A program made the position numbers and the translations under genes. The notes beneath the pieces were generated by a model. That model was given only the letters and a program-made list of their open reading frames with translations, was not told where the DNA came from and did no database searches. A stretch of 64,000 bases of DNA from Qipengyuania gaetbuli. Lineage in GTDB: Bacteria; Pseudomonadota; Alphaproteobacteria; Sphingomonadales; Sphingomonadaceae. Positions 48,508-56,186 of the stretch are shown here, in pieces; the stretch's first letter is position 1, and the number at the start of each line of letters is the position of its first letter. The stretch covers positions 2,016,001 through 2,080,000 of the forward strand of contig NZ_JAIUZO010000002.1 in assembly GCF_020171365.1 (NCBI RefSeq), in the 5' to 3' direction.

Positions 48508-48722
48508 ACGACCTCAAGTTCCGCGAAGACCAGCCCATCCGCGAAAGCCGTAGCTTCCGCCTGGATCGCCAGAACGGCAAGCTGATGGGTGTGTGCGCCG
48601 GCATCGGCCGCTACTTCGGGATCGACACCACGCTGGTTCGCGTCGGCTTCGTCCTGGGTACGCTGCTCGGCTTCGGCAGCTTCATCCTCGTCTACCTCGG
48701 CATCGCGCTGATTGCAGACTGA
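48504..48722 (+). CDS. pspC: PspC-domain membrane protein
   Basis: A 72-residue PspC-domain protein. After a charged N terminus (FREDQPIRESRSFRLDRQNGK) it has the canonical LMGVCAGIGRYFGIDTTLVRVGFVL and a second hydrophobic stretch GFGSFILVYLGIALIAD. PspC proteins sit in the inner membrane and sense or relay envelope stress with PspA/PspB in enterobacteria. No PspA, PspB or PspF is nearby. It is the third gene of the sigma-54-driven microprotein operon, with its start overlapping the upstream stop. Confidence 0.92.
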   Translation: MNDLKFREDQPIRESRSFRLDRQNGKLMGVCAGIGRYFGIDTTLVRVGFVLGTLLGFGSFILVYLGIALIAD

Positions 48723-48724
48723 CA

Positions 48725-48752
48725 GAGGACGCGGGGGCAATTCCGCGTCCTC
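48725..48752. terminator. Hairpin after pspC
   Basis: GAGGACGCGG and CCGCGTCCTC form a perfect 10-bp stem around an 8-base loop, starting 3 bases after the pspC stop. There is no T tract on the plus strand. It lies between two convergent genes and could serve both. Confidence 0.6.
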
Positions 48753-48774
48753 AACCACCCGCCCGCCGTGCGGG

Positions 48775-49557
48775 TCACATGGCCGAAATGCCGCCGTCCA
48801 GCTTGAGTTCGGCCCCGGTCATGAAACGGCTCTCGTCACTGGCGAGGTAAACGACCGCGTTGGCGATATCGTTCGGCTCGCCAACGAATTTGAGCGGGAT
48901 CTGCCGGGCGAGTTTTTCCAGCAGCACATCCTTGTCCAGCCCCGAATGCCGCGCCGTCCCGTCGAGGATCGGCGTGTCGACGAATGTGGGGTGGATCGAA
49001 TTGCAGCGGATTTGCATCTGCTTCTTGGCGCAGTGGAGCGCGATCGATTTCGACAGCATCCACACCGCGGCCTTGGACGCATTGTAGGCCGGCATGGTGT
49101 CGCTGGCGATCAGGCCCGCAATCGACGAGATGTTGATGATCGACCCCGGCGCGTGTTCGCGCATCAGGGGCAGGGCCTTCTGGCAGCCGTGGAAAATCGA
49201 ATCCACATTGACCGAAAAGCAGCGCTTCCAGTCCTCGAAATCGCAAGTCTCGATATTGCCCGCCACGCCGATCCCGGCATTGTTGACCAGCACATTGAGC
49301 CCGCCGAGTTCGGCATCGGCCGTTTCGACAGCACGTTCCCAATGCTCGGGATTGGTCACGTCGTGCTGGATGCCATAGGCATGGCCGGCACCCATTTCCT
49401 CGACGATTTCGGCAGCGGTGGCTTGCGCCCCGTTGCCGTTGATATCGGTGCACAAGACCCGCGCGCCTTCTTCCGCCAGCCGCTTGGCATGGGCCCGTCC
49501 AAGACCCTGCGCCGCCCCCGTCACCAGGGCCAGCTTGCCCGCACACCGTCCTGCCAT
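48775..49557 (-). CDS. SDR-family oxidoreductase
   Basis: A 260-residue classical short-chain dehydrogenase with TGAAQGLGRAHAKRLAEEG (13-31), LVNNAGIGVAG near 90, the Ser of ISSIAG and YNASKAAV (catalytic Tyr/Lys) and a C-terminal KLDGGISAM. It resembles 3-oxoacyl-ACP/cyclohexanol-type SDRs; the substrate is unknown. A NUDIX hydrolase gene ends 4 bases upstream on the same strand, so they may be co-transcribed. Confidence 0.88.
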   Translation of the reverse strand: MAGRCAGKLALVTGAAQGLGRAHAKRLAEEGARVLCTDINGNGAQATAAEIVEEMGAGHAYGIQHDVTNPEHWERAVETADAELGGLNVLVNNAGIGVAGNIETCDFEDWKRCFSVNVDSIFHGCQKALPLMREHAPGSIINISSIAGLIASDTMPAYNASKAAVWMLSKSIALHCAKKQMQIRCNSIHPTFVDTPILDGTARHSGLDKDVLLEKLARQIPLKFVGEPNDIANAVVYLASDESRFMTGAELKLDGGISAM

Positions 49558-49561
49558 TTTC

Positions 49562-50134
49562 CTATTCTCCCGTGAGTAATCCGGCGGATGCCATCAGCAT
49601 GGCGATCCTTACGTCGACACCGTGACCCATCGCGCGCCAGCGGGCAACGAATTCCGCAAGTCCCGTACGCGGAACGCGGTGCACGACGATATCCTCGCTG
49701 TCGGTCCCGCCGCCATCGCCGACTTTCTCGAGGCCGTGCGCGCGCAGCAGGGTGAAGCTTTCGCTGACCATGCCGGGCGAGGAATAGAATTCGCCCAAAT
49801 TCTCCATCCGCGCGGCGCGGTAGCCGGTTTCCTCTTCCAGTTCGCGCCCAGCGGCAGCCTCCGCGCTTTCGCCGCTCTTGCCTTCGTCGTCACCGATAAG
49901 GCCGGCGGGAATTTCAAGGCAGATGCGTCCCAGCGGCACGCGGTATTGCGAGACGAGAATGACGTGATCCTCGTCGTCGATGGCGATGATCGCGGCAGCA
50001 CGGATGCCGCGGGACCGGCTGGCATATTCCCAGCGTCCGCGGCGCTTCGTGGTGACGAACCGCCCCTGCCACATGATTTCTTCAGGCTTGTCGGCGTCCG
50101 CGTCCCGGCCCGGCACTTCAATGTTTTCGGCCAT
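49562..50134 (-). CDS. NUDIX hydrolase (ADP-ribose pyrophosphatase-like)
   Basis: A 190-residue NUDIX enzyme. The Nudix box is the run ending [15 protein letters not shown] with Glu residues for metal binding. The context [25 protein letters not shown] before the box is typical of ADP-ribose/nucleoside-diphosphate-sugar pyrophosphatases. Acts in the cytoplasm on NDP-linked compounds. It sits between the SDR gene and the TPM genes on the same strand, with 9 bases to the TPM gene. Confidence 0.88.
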   Translation of the reverse strand: MAENIEVPGRDADADKPEEIMWQGRFVTTKRRGRWEYASRSRGIRAAAIIAIDDEDHVILVSQYRVPLGRICLEIPAGLIGDDEGKSGESAEAAAGRELEEETGYRAARMENLGEFYSSPGMVSESFTLLRAHGLEKVGDGGGTDSEDIVVHRVPRTGLAEFVARWRAMGHGVDVRIAMLMASAGLLTGE

Positions 50135-50143
50135 GGGCCGTCC

Positions 50144-50818
50144 CTATACCTCGATGAGGCGATCGGGCAATTCGTTCAGGTCTTCATCGCCGCGAGGGAA
50201 ATGTTCGGCCAGCACGACGCCGACATCGCGCACGCCTGCCGCAAGGCCTTCGGCGATGCGGCCTTGCTTAATTTCGTTGAGCATGTCGGCCATGGCCTCG
50301 CCCCATACCTCGGCCGGGACGATAGCGGCGATCGCTTCGTCGGCGACGATCTCCGCGCGGTGTTCGCTCATGGAGAGGTAGAGGAGGACGCCCGTGCGCC
50401 CGTGCGTCCGCCGTTCCGCACCGACCTTGAAATGCCTGATCGCGGCGTCGCGCACGCGCTGGCGTTTGACGGGCGAGGGGATAAGGGTGAACTTGACCGG
50501 CTGGATCAGCTGCAGGGCGAGTACCGCGAAGAATATGACCAGACCGAAGCCGGTTATGAGGGCGAAGGATTCGCCAAGCGTCGGTTCAGCTGCCCAGGCG
50601 CCGGCAATGGCGCTGCGCAGGTCGAGGAAAACATCGGGAAACAGCGCGAAAACACTCATCGCGGTGAAAGCAAACGCCGCGGCCCACCACAGCGCGACAT
50701 CGGTATAGCCATCCGACCTTTCGGCCAGCACGGGGACGATTTCCCCGCTGGTGGACAATTCGGCGCCCGCTACCGCCTCGCTGACGATACGGTGCTGTGC
50801 TTCGTCGAGATATCGCAT
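50144..50818 (-). CDS. TPM-domain membrane protein
   Basis: A 224-residue protein with two transmembrane helices in the middle (about 43-63 and 85-110) and TPM-domain-like regions before and after (IVSEAVAGAELSTSGEIVPVL, and RTHGRTGVLLYLSMSEHRAEIVADEAI). The ATG overlaps the stop of the upstream TPM gene as TGATG. TPM proteins have been linked to phosphatase activity and to photosystem repair in plants; the bacterial role is unclear. It is the end of a LemA-TPM-TPM operon. Confidence 0.82.
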   Translation of the reverse strand: MRYLDEAQHRIVSEAVAGAELSTSGEIVPVLAERSDGYTDVALWWAAAFAFTAMSVFALFPDVFLDLRSAIAGAWAAEPTLGESFALITGFGLVIFFAVLALQLIQPVKFTLIPSPVKRQRVRDAAIRHFKVGAERRTHGRTGVLLYLSMSEHRAEIVADEAIAAIVPAEVWGEAMADMLNEIKQGRIAEGLAAGVRDVGVVLAEHFPRGDEDLNELPDRLIEV

Positions 50819-51663
50819 CACCAGCCCCCCGAGGCGCCGCCGCCATTGAAACCGCCGCCTCCGCCGCCGAAACCACCGAAGCCACCACCGCCGCCTCCGC
50901 CGAAGCCGCCTCCGCCGCCCCAGCCACCGCCGCGTCCGCCGTCTTCCAGCCCGCGCACGACGGCCTTGCCAACTTCCCAGAGGACAATGTCGCGGGCGGT
51001 ATCTCCCCACGGACCCCGGCTATAGCGACGCGCCTTGCGTCCGCCGCGCAGCATGGGAAGGAGGAAGAAGAAGAATATGAAGGCCAGCCAGATGAACCCG
51101 CCCAGCGGGAAGCTGCCTTCGGTTTCGCGCTGGGCTTCGGATGCGGCTTCCGCTTCGGCTATCGCGGCTGCGTCGACCGGGTCCATGGCGAGCCGTTCGA
51201 TGATCTGGTCTACCGCACCGTTGATCCCGCCGGGAAAATCGCCTTCGCGGAAGGCCGGGCGCATGGTGTCGCGGATGATCCTGCCTGCCGAAATGTCGGT
51301 CAGCACGCCCTGAACGCCGCGAGCTGTCTTGATTGCCATCTGGCGGTCGTCACGTGCGATGTAGACGAGGACGCCTCTCTCTGTCTCCGCACCGCCGATG
51401 TCCCAGTATTCGGCTAGATCGCGCGAATAGAGGTCGATATCGCGGCCGCCGGTCGTCGGCTCGGTCGCGACGACCACTGCATTGCCCGTGACACTGGTGT
51501 ATTCGGTCAGCCGTGCCGCCAGCGCCTCTTCTTCGGCGGCAGGCAGGAGATCGGCCGCATCGTAAACGGGACCGTCGGGCCGCGCAGGGAAGTCCTGCGC
51601 CAGTGCCGGCGACGCGAGCGCCGCCAGCACCAGTGCAAGGAAGAGGATCAGGCGTTGCATCAC
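50818..51663 (-). CDS. YgcG-family TPM-domain protein with Gly-rich tail
   Basis: A 281-residue protein with a signal peptide (cleavage near ALAQ, residue 22/23), a periplasmic TPM domain (about 30-160: PVYDAADLLPAAEEEALAARL and YIARDDRQMAIKTARGVQG), a transmembrane helix (about 188-206, FIWLAFIFFFFLLP) and a C-terminal tail rich in Gly, Trp and Phe. It is the middle gene of LemA-TPM-TPM; LemA and YgcG-type genes are commonly adjacent. The Gly-rich tail is encoded by low-complexity GC-rich DNA. Confidence 0.88.
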   Translation of the reverse strand: MMQRLILFLALVLAALASPALAQDFPARPDGPVYDAADLLPAAEEEALAARLTEYTSVTGNAVVVATEPTTGGRDIDLYSRDLAEYWDIGGAETERGVLVYIARDDRQMAIKTARGVQGVLTDISAGRIIRDTMRPAFREGDFPGGINGAVDQIIERLAMDPVDAAAIAEAEAASEAQRETEGSFPLGGFIWLAFIFFFFLLPMLRGGRKARRYSRGPWGDTARDIVLWEVGKAVVRGLEDGGRGGGWGGGGGFGGGGGGGFGGFGGGGGGFNGGGASGGW

Positions 51664-51680
51664 GCTTGGCTACGCAGCGA

Positions 51681-52301
51681 TCAGTTTTCGCTGTTCGCCG
51701 GGTCCATGTCGCCGAAGTCGACCGTGGGAGCGCTCTGCGCCGCAGCATCGGCCTGGAAGGTTTCCATCGGCTCTGCACCGTGGATGATCTTCGCGCCGAT
51801 GATATCGGGGAAGGTGCGGATCGTTGTGTTATAGCCTTGCACCGCTTCGTTGTAGCGGGTGCGGGCGTTGTCGATCCGGTTTTCCGTGCCTTCCAGCGCG
51901 ACCATCAGGTCGGCAAAGCGCTGCTGGCTCTGCAGTTCGGGATAGCGTTCGACGACGACCATCAGGCGCGACAGCGCGCTGCCGAGATTGCCCTGCGCCT
52001 GTTCGAAAGCGCGGAACTTCTCCGCATCGCCGAGCTCGTTGGCATTGATCGTTGTCGAAGTCGCCTGCGCGCGGGCCTCGATCACCTGGGTGAGGATTTC
52101 CTCTTCCGAGTTGGCCGCGGCGCGAACGGTCGATACCAGGTTCGGGACGAGGTCGGCGCGGCGCTGGTAAGCGCTCTGCACGTCGGCCCAGCGCGCCTTG
52201 GCGTTTTCTTCCGCCGTGGGCACCGAATTGATCCCGCAAGCGGACACGGCCATCGCGAAGGCCGCCACCAGGGCGACACGGAAAGCGGCAAGACGTTTCA
52301 T
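51681..52301 (-). CDS. LemA-family lipoprotein
   Basis: A 206-residue LemA-family protein, here with a lipobox (VSACG, Cys22). The helical core holds NAKARWADVQSAYQRRADLVPNLVSTV and later RYNEAVQGYNTTIRTFP, the family hallmarks. It probably forms an envelope-associated helical bundle; the function is unknown. It starts a three-gene operon with the two TPM genes (17 bases to the next). It is divergent from mscL. Confidence 0.92.
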   Translation of the reverse strand: MKRLAAFRVALVAAFAMAVSACGINSVPTAEENAKARWADVQSAYQRRADLVPNLVSTVRAAANSEEEILTQVIEARAQATSTTINANELGDAEKFRAFEQAQGNLGSALSRLMVVVERYPELQSQQRFADLMVALEGTENRIDNARTRYNEAVQGYNTTIRTFPDIIGAKIIHGAEPMETFQADAAAQSAPTVDFGDMDPANSEN

Positions 52302-52444
52302 CGAAGAATCCCCTTCTGAAGACTGTTTTACATAGATAGCACGCTATGCTGTGCATTCAAGGATTGCAGGGACTTGTGACAAAGCCGCCCAACTGGCAGA
52401 AAACTGCGGTTTTCAGCGGTTCAGCGCGGGAGGGACTGTAAATC

Positions 52445-52879
52445 ATGCTCAAGGACTTCAAGGACTTCATTGCCAAGGGCAATGTGATCGACCTGGCCGT
52501 CGCGGTCATTATCGCAGGGGCATTCGGCACGATCGTCGCCTCGCTGACCGATGACATCATCATGCCGTTCGTGGGCGCGCTTTTCGGCGGTGCGGACTTC
52601 TCGAACTACTTCATCCTGCTGAGCACGCCGGAAGGATACGAAGGCTCGATGACCGACTATGCCGCCCTCAAGGAAGCGGGTGCAGCCATGATCGGTTACG
52701 GCAGCTTCATTACCGCGATCATCAACTTCCTGATCCTCTCCTTCATCATCTTCCTGCTGGTGCGCTACGCCAAGAAGGTGATGGCGGAATTCGAAGAAAA
52801 GCAGGACGAAGCGCCTGCCGGTCCGACCGAGATCGAATTGCTCACCGAAATCCGGGACGAGCTGAAGAAGCGCAGCTGA
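52445..52879 (+). CDS. mscL: Large-conductance mechanosensitive channel
   Basis: A 144-residue MscL. The N-terminal helix [44 protein letters not shown] is nearly canonical, TM2 is [24 protein letters not shown], and the C-terminal bundle [16 protein letters not shown] is typical. It opens under hypo-osmotic membrane tension. GGGAGG lies about 10 bases before the ATG. The tmRNA gene follows after a hairpin. Confidence 0.97.
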   Translation: MLKDFKDFIAKGNVIDLAVAVIIAGAFGTIVASLTDDIIMPFVGALFGGADFSNYFILLSTPEGYEGSMTDYAALKEAGAAMIGYGSFITAIINFLILSFIIFLLVRYAKKVMAEFEEKQDEAPAGPTEIELLTEIRDELKKRS

Positions 52880-52884
52880 CGCAT

Positions 52885-52917
52885 AGCGGCGGGGCGAAGC
52901 GATTTCGTCCCGCCGCT
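52885..52917 (+). terminator. Strong hairpin after mscL
   Basis: AGCGGCGGG-G-CGAA pairs with TTCG-T-CCCGCCGCT around a 5-base loop: a 14-bp stem with one G-U pair. No T tract follows, so it may need help to terminate, but it separates mscL from the tmRNA promoter. Confidence 0.6.
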
Positions 52918-52920
52918 CAC

Positions 52921-52948
52921 TTCACATTAAGCCTCGCGTCGCTATATA
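52921..52948 (+). promoter_or_regulatory. Predicted sigma-70 promoter of the tmRNA gene
   Basis: TTCACA (52921-52926) and TATATA (52943-52948) are spaced 16 bases apart and sit just upstream of the acceptor piece of the tmRNA. The start of transcription would be near 52955. The elements fit the consensus moderately. Confidence 0.5.
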
Positions 52949-52950
52949 GG

Positions 52951-53298
52951 GCCTGCCGGTTTCGGCCGGCTATGGCGATAAACTGCGCCGTGCAATAGGT
53001 ACAACGGACCCGGGGGCAGTACCCGGCGGCTCCACCACAACCCGCGGAAAACACGCGGTTTCTGACGGGGCCGAACCAGGATCGACGTGTGCTGAAAGAC
53101 GGTGTTTTTGCCCGGGCTGAGTAACCCGTAAAACTGTTCACAACACATAAGTGCCAACGACAACGAAGCACTCGCTCTCGCAGCGTAACCTGACGGCCTA
53201 ACGGCCTGATCTTACAAAGCTAAAGCGCGGTTGGACCCACCGGGCAACAGAAGCGGATTCCGGGGCTCCGGGGGTAGCTAGCAACAGAAACCCCCACC
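52951..53298 (+). ncRNA. ssrA: Transfer-messenger RNA, two-piece (circularly permuted)
   Basis: Alphaproteobacterial permuted tmRNA. The acceptor piece comes first and ends with CGGCTCC-A-CCA at 53027-53037; a spacer of 29 bases (53038-53066) follows; the coding piece starts GGGGCCG at 53067, pairing with CGGCTCC into the 7-bp acceptor stem that includes the G3-U70 alanine identity pair. Next comes the standard ggatcgacg region, then the tag frame and pseudoknot-like pairs. GGGGGT/ACCCCC near 53270-53295 closes the 3' part. The exact 5' and 3' ends of the precursor are estimated. It rescues stalled ribosomes with SmpB. Confidence 0.95.
53153..53188 (+). other. tmRNA proteolysis tag frame
   Basis: The resume codon GCC begins the frame A-N-D-N-E-A-L-A-L-A-A followed by TAA. 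With the charged Ala added first, stalled proteins receive AANDNEALALAA. The ALAA end is the ClpXP-type degron form, and this tag is characteristic of sphingomonads. Confidence 0.93.
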
Positions 53299-53302
53299 TT
53301 CC

Positions 53303-53521
53303 TCAGCTATGCTTTTTCGCGAACACCATGAGCGCGACGAAGGTCACAATTCCAATCGCGATGGCGGCGATCCGCACCGGGATGCTTTCGGTGGTGCTCG
53401 CGAGCATTCCGGCAGGAGCGATCACCAGAATTGCTAGCAAGAGGCAGCCCCATCCTGCCACAGTGTCAGGGATAAATCCTGAACCGAGACGGTGGAATAG
53501 CTTCCTGTCTGTCCGTTTCAT
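53303..53521 (-). CDS. 72-residue two-helix membrane protein
   Basis: A small membrane protein with two hydrophobic helices (about 19-40 and 49-67: AGWGCLLLAILVIAPAG and PVRIAAIAIGIVTFVALMVF) between a basic N terminus and KKHS. No family is recognised. Its ATG overlaps the stop of the upstream 85-residue gene (ATGA). It converges with the tmRNA gene, with stop and tmRNA 3' end nearly touching. Confidence 0.7.
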   Translation of the reverse strand: MKRTDRKLFHRLGSGFIPDTVAGWGCLLLAILVIAPAGMLASTTESIPVRIAAIAIGIVTFVALMVFAKKHS

Positions 53522-53775
53522 TCGTTGGTGGTGGAAGCATCAGCTTCCGCGGCCTCGCGCGCTTCCGTTTCGTAGCGGATGGCGTCGAGGATCTTCGCGC
53601 CCCCAAGGAAGACGGCACCGGCGGTTGCTGCGAACAGGAGATAGCCGCCAACGCCAGGATACTCCTGCGTGTAGTGCGCACCGCGCGTCATGGCACCAAG
53701 CGCAAGGCCATAGATGATCAGATACGCTTCGAAGCGCGTCTTGATCACGAACAGCCGTTTGAACTTGGTCCACAT
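53518..53775 (-). CDS. 85-residue membrane protein
   Basis: A small protein that begins MWTKFKRLFVIKTRFEAYLIIYGLALGAMTRG and has a second hydrophobic stretch GGYLLFAATAGAVFLGGAKIL (about 43-63), then an acidic tail REAAEADASTTNE. Such short membrane proteins are common in sphingomonads but I recognise no named family. It is translationally coupled to the 72-residue gene downstream. Two inverted TTAACCAT sequences lie upstream. Confidence 0.72.
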   Translation of the reverse strand: MWTKFKRLFVIKTRFEAYLIIYGLALGAMTRGAHYTQEYPGVGGYLLFAATAGAVFLGGAKILDAIRYETEAREAAEADASTTNE

Positions 53776-53797
53776 GGGGCCGGTCTACTCCTCTTGC

Positions 53798-53858
53798 TTA
53801 ACCATTCGATCAGCAAAACCCGTGCCAGCAACGCAGGCCTGCGGGATGCAATGGTTAA
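53798..53858. repeat. Inverted TTAACCATT pair upstream of the small membrane protein genes
   Basis: TTAACCATT (53798-53806) and AATGGTTAA (53850-53858) form a perfect 9-base inverted repeat; a 12-base palindrome CGCAGGCCTGCG (53832-53843) lies between. TTAACCAT has been described as a CtrA-type site in Caulobacter, which makes cell-cycle control of the downstream 85- and 72-residue genes possible. Confidence 0.4.
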
Positions 53859-53922
53859 TGCATCGAGGAGTGTAAGCCCGCCCGACAAGGCGAGTCCAGC
53901 GCGTTAACCCTGCAGCGGCCGC

Positions 53923-55173
53923 TTATGCGAGAGTGTCCAAGGATAGGACAGTCAGCAGCGCCTCGCGCGCCTCGATAACAGTCTTCGCCAGCGCGTCGGT
54001 GCCGATGTCGGCGGGATCGATCTGTTCGGGCCACGTTTGGGCAATGACCGCCTCGATCCGGTCGGCTTTCATCTCGTCGAGCATGAAGCGCGGGTCGACC
54101 GTGGCCGGATCGGCCACGACGCGCAGGCGCAGGCAGGCCGGGCCGCCGCCGTTTGCCATCGACTGTTTCACATCGACCGGAATGACCTGGCGGATTGGAC
54201 CGTTGGAGGCGAGCATCTTCTCGCACCAGGCCCAGACGCTGGCGCTGTCACGGCACTCGGTCGGAATGACGAGCGCCATCTCGCCCGTGGGCAGCGTTAG
54301 AAGCTGGGCGTTGAAGAGGTAGCTGCGGATCGCCTCGTCGAGGCTGACCGCGCTTTCGGGCACTTCAACCACCTGCAGCGCAGGGAAAGCGGCTGCGATG
54401 GCGTCATAGGCGCCCTGGCGGTCGGTAAAGGCGCGCTCGTGCGTGAACAGCACGCGCTCGTTCGCCACCGAGACCACGTCATTGTGGAACGCGCCGGCTT
54501 CGATCGCTTCGGGGTTCTGCTCGATAAAGACGCATTTTGCGGGGTCGAGTCCGTGGAGGCGTGCGACCGCGCGGCTGGCCTGTTCGTGCTGCCTTGCCGG
54601 GAATTTGCCGCCCTGCCGGCCATAGACGAAGACTTCCACGCCGACACTGCCGTGCCCTTCGCAGAAGCGCATGTGGTTCGCCGCGCCTTCGTCGCCGAAA
54701 GTCGGCAGTACCGCGTCGTGGACCGTGAAATGGTCGCGGTTACCGAATGCGATGTCGAGCTGGGCCTTGGTGTCGCGCCATTCCTGCGCACGGTGCGCCA
54801 TGGTCACGAGATTGGCAGGCGTCAGGTGGCAGCGTCCGTCGGCCGTGTCGGGCGCGGGGCTGACGGTCGCCGCATTGGCCGTCCACATGCTCGATGCCGA
54901 CCATGCCGCAGCAAGCAACTGGCGCGGTGCCGATGCGTCGATCGCGAGATCGCGGATTAGGCCGAAATTGGGGCGGGGCAGGGGGAGGAGGAAACCCTGT
55001 GCAAGGCCGCGCTCCATGTTGCCGCGCATCTTGGCGACACCCTGCAGCGCCGCGGCGCGCGGATAGGACACGTCTCCGCCATGGCTGGCGCTGGCGATGT
55101 TGCCGAGGCTGAGGCCCGCGTAATTGTGCGAGGGGCCGACGATGCCGTCGAAATTGATCTCGACCAGGCTCAT
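53923..55173 (-). CDS. astB: N-succinylarginine dihydrolase
   Basis: A 416-residue amidinohydrolase that converts N2-succinylarginine to N2-succinylornithine, CO2 and ammonia in the arginine succinyltransferase pathway. NFDGIVGPSHNYAGLS at the N terminus, HNDVVSVANERVLFTHE in the middle and the catalytic Cys347 in NGGGPACLRLRV are family hallmarks. The ATG at 55173 is preferred (GGAG upstream, overlap ATGA with astA stop); one at 55188 would add five residues. It is the third gene of hydrolase-astA-astB. Confidence 0.95.
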   Translation of the reverse strand: MSLVEINFDGIVGPSHNYAGLSLGNIASASHGGDVSYPRAAALQGVAKMRGNMERGLAQGFLLPLPRPNFGLIRDLAIDASAPRQLLAAAWSASSMWTANAATVSPAPDTADGRCHLTPANLVTMAHRAQEWRDTKAQLDIAFGNRDHFTVHDAVLPTFGDEGAANHMRFCEGHGSVGVEVFVYGRQGGKFPARQHEQASRAVARLHGLDPAKCVFIEQNPEAIEAGAFHNDVVSVANERVLFTHERAFTDRQGAYDAIAAAFPALQVVEVPESAVSLDEAIRSYLFNAQLLTLPTGEMALVIPTECRDSASVWAWCEKMLASNGPIRQVIPVDVKQSMANGGGPACLRLRVVADPATVDPRFMLDEMKADRIEAVIAQTWPEQIDPADIGTDALAKTVIEAREALLTVLSLDTLA

Positions 55174-56186
55174 CGTGCCACGCTCCATACTTCGTCGCCG
55201 ATGCCGACGCCGAGCGTTTCGGCGGCTTTTGCATCGATCGAGATACTACCGTCCTCGCCGAATTCGCGCAGGCCGTAGCAGCAGCGGAAGCTGTCGAGAC
55301 GGCCGGTGGCGATCAGCGCCTTCTCGCCCTTTTCGAGCGTGGCTGCTGCGATCTTGGCCGCCTTGGCCTCGCGGATGCTTTTCACCTGGTCGGTGCGGGC
55401 AGTCATGGTCGGGCCGCCGTCGAAAATGTCGACGTAGCCTTCGGCAGCGAAGCCTTCGTTCTCCAGCATCCGCATGGCCGCGCGGCCGGTGGGATGCGGC
55501 ACGCCGATGACCTTGCGCGCCTCGCTGTTGAGCATAGCGACATAGACCGGGTGCTTCGGCATCAGGTCGGCGATGAACTGGTTGCCGTTGATCGCATTGA
55601 AATAGTCCGCTTCCTGGAAGTTCATCCCGAAGAACCGGCCTGCAACACCGTCCCAGAAGGGCGAGCCGCCGCGATCGTCGATCACGCCGCGCAGTTCGGC
55701 AAGGATGCGGTCGGCAAACCGTTTGCGGTGCATGGCGACGAAAAGGTAGCGGCTACGTGCCAGCAGCAGGCCGAGGCCGCCTGCGCGCGCTGCCGGGTGG
55801 AGGAACAAGCCGCCGACTTCGGAAGACCCTTCGAGATCGGTGACGAGGCTGAGGAGTTCGGCCCGCACCGTCCGGTCGAGTTCCTGGCTGTGCTGGGTCA
55901 GCGTGTTGAGGCGATAGGAATAGAACGGCCACTGCTGGCCGACCATGCTCATCAGTTGGCAGGTGCCGCGCACTTCGCCCGTCTCGGTGTTTTCGAGGAT
56001 CAGGACGAACTGGTCGTCGCCGATCGCGTCATCCTTGCGATCGAAGGCCTTTTGCGCCCGTTCCAGCTTGCGCGTCAGCGCCGCGCGGTCTGCGGGAAGG
56101 TTGGTAAACCCGCCACCGGTCAGCTTCGCCATCTCGTAGAGATGTTCCAGGTCGCCGGGTTTCGCGGCGCGCAGGCGATAGGTCAC
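55170..56186 (-). CDS. astA: Arginine N-succinyltransferase
   Basis: A 338-residue acyltransferase that transfers succinyl from succinyl-CoA to L-arginine, the first step of the AST pathway. It has the family-typical LRAAKPGDLEHLYEMAKLTGGGFTNLP start, GGLFLHPAARAGGLGLLLARSRYLF, and FWDGVAGRFFGMNFQEADY. The start is GTG at 56186 inside GTGA, overlapping the upstream stop, with GGAG 7 bases before it; longer in-frame extensions overlap the hydrolase gene. Its own stop overlaps astB (ATGA). Confidence 0.93.
   Translation of the reverse strand: MTYRLRAAKPGDLEHLYEMAKLTGGGFTNLPADRAALTRKLERAQKAFDRKDDAIGDDQFVLILENTETGEVRGTCQLMSMVGQQWPFYSYRLNTLTQHSQELDRTVRAELLSLVTDLEGSSEVGGLFLHPAARAGGLGLLLARSRYLFVAMHRKRFADRILAELRGVIDDRGGSPFWDGVAGRFFGMNFQEADYFNAINGNQFIADLMPKHPVYVAMLNSEARKVIGVPHPTGRAAMRMLENEGFAAEGYVDIFDGGPTMTARTDQVKSIREAKAAKIAAATLEKGEKALIATGRLDSFRCCYGLREFGEDGSISIDAKAAETLGVGIGDEVWSVAR

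Noticed and set aside
50830-50945. Tandem repeat array in the Gly-rich coding region
   Set aside because: It is low-complexity coding DNA for the glycine-rich tail of a TPM protein, with no regular repeat unit or spacer.
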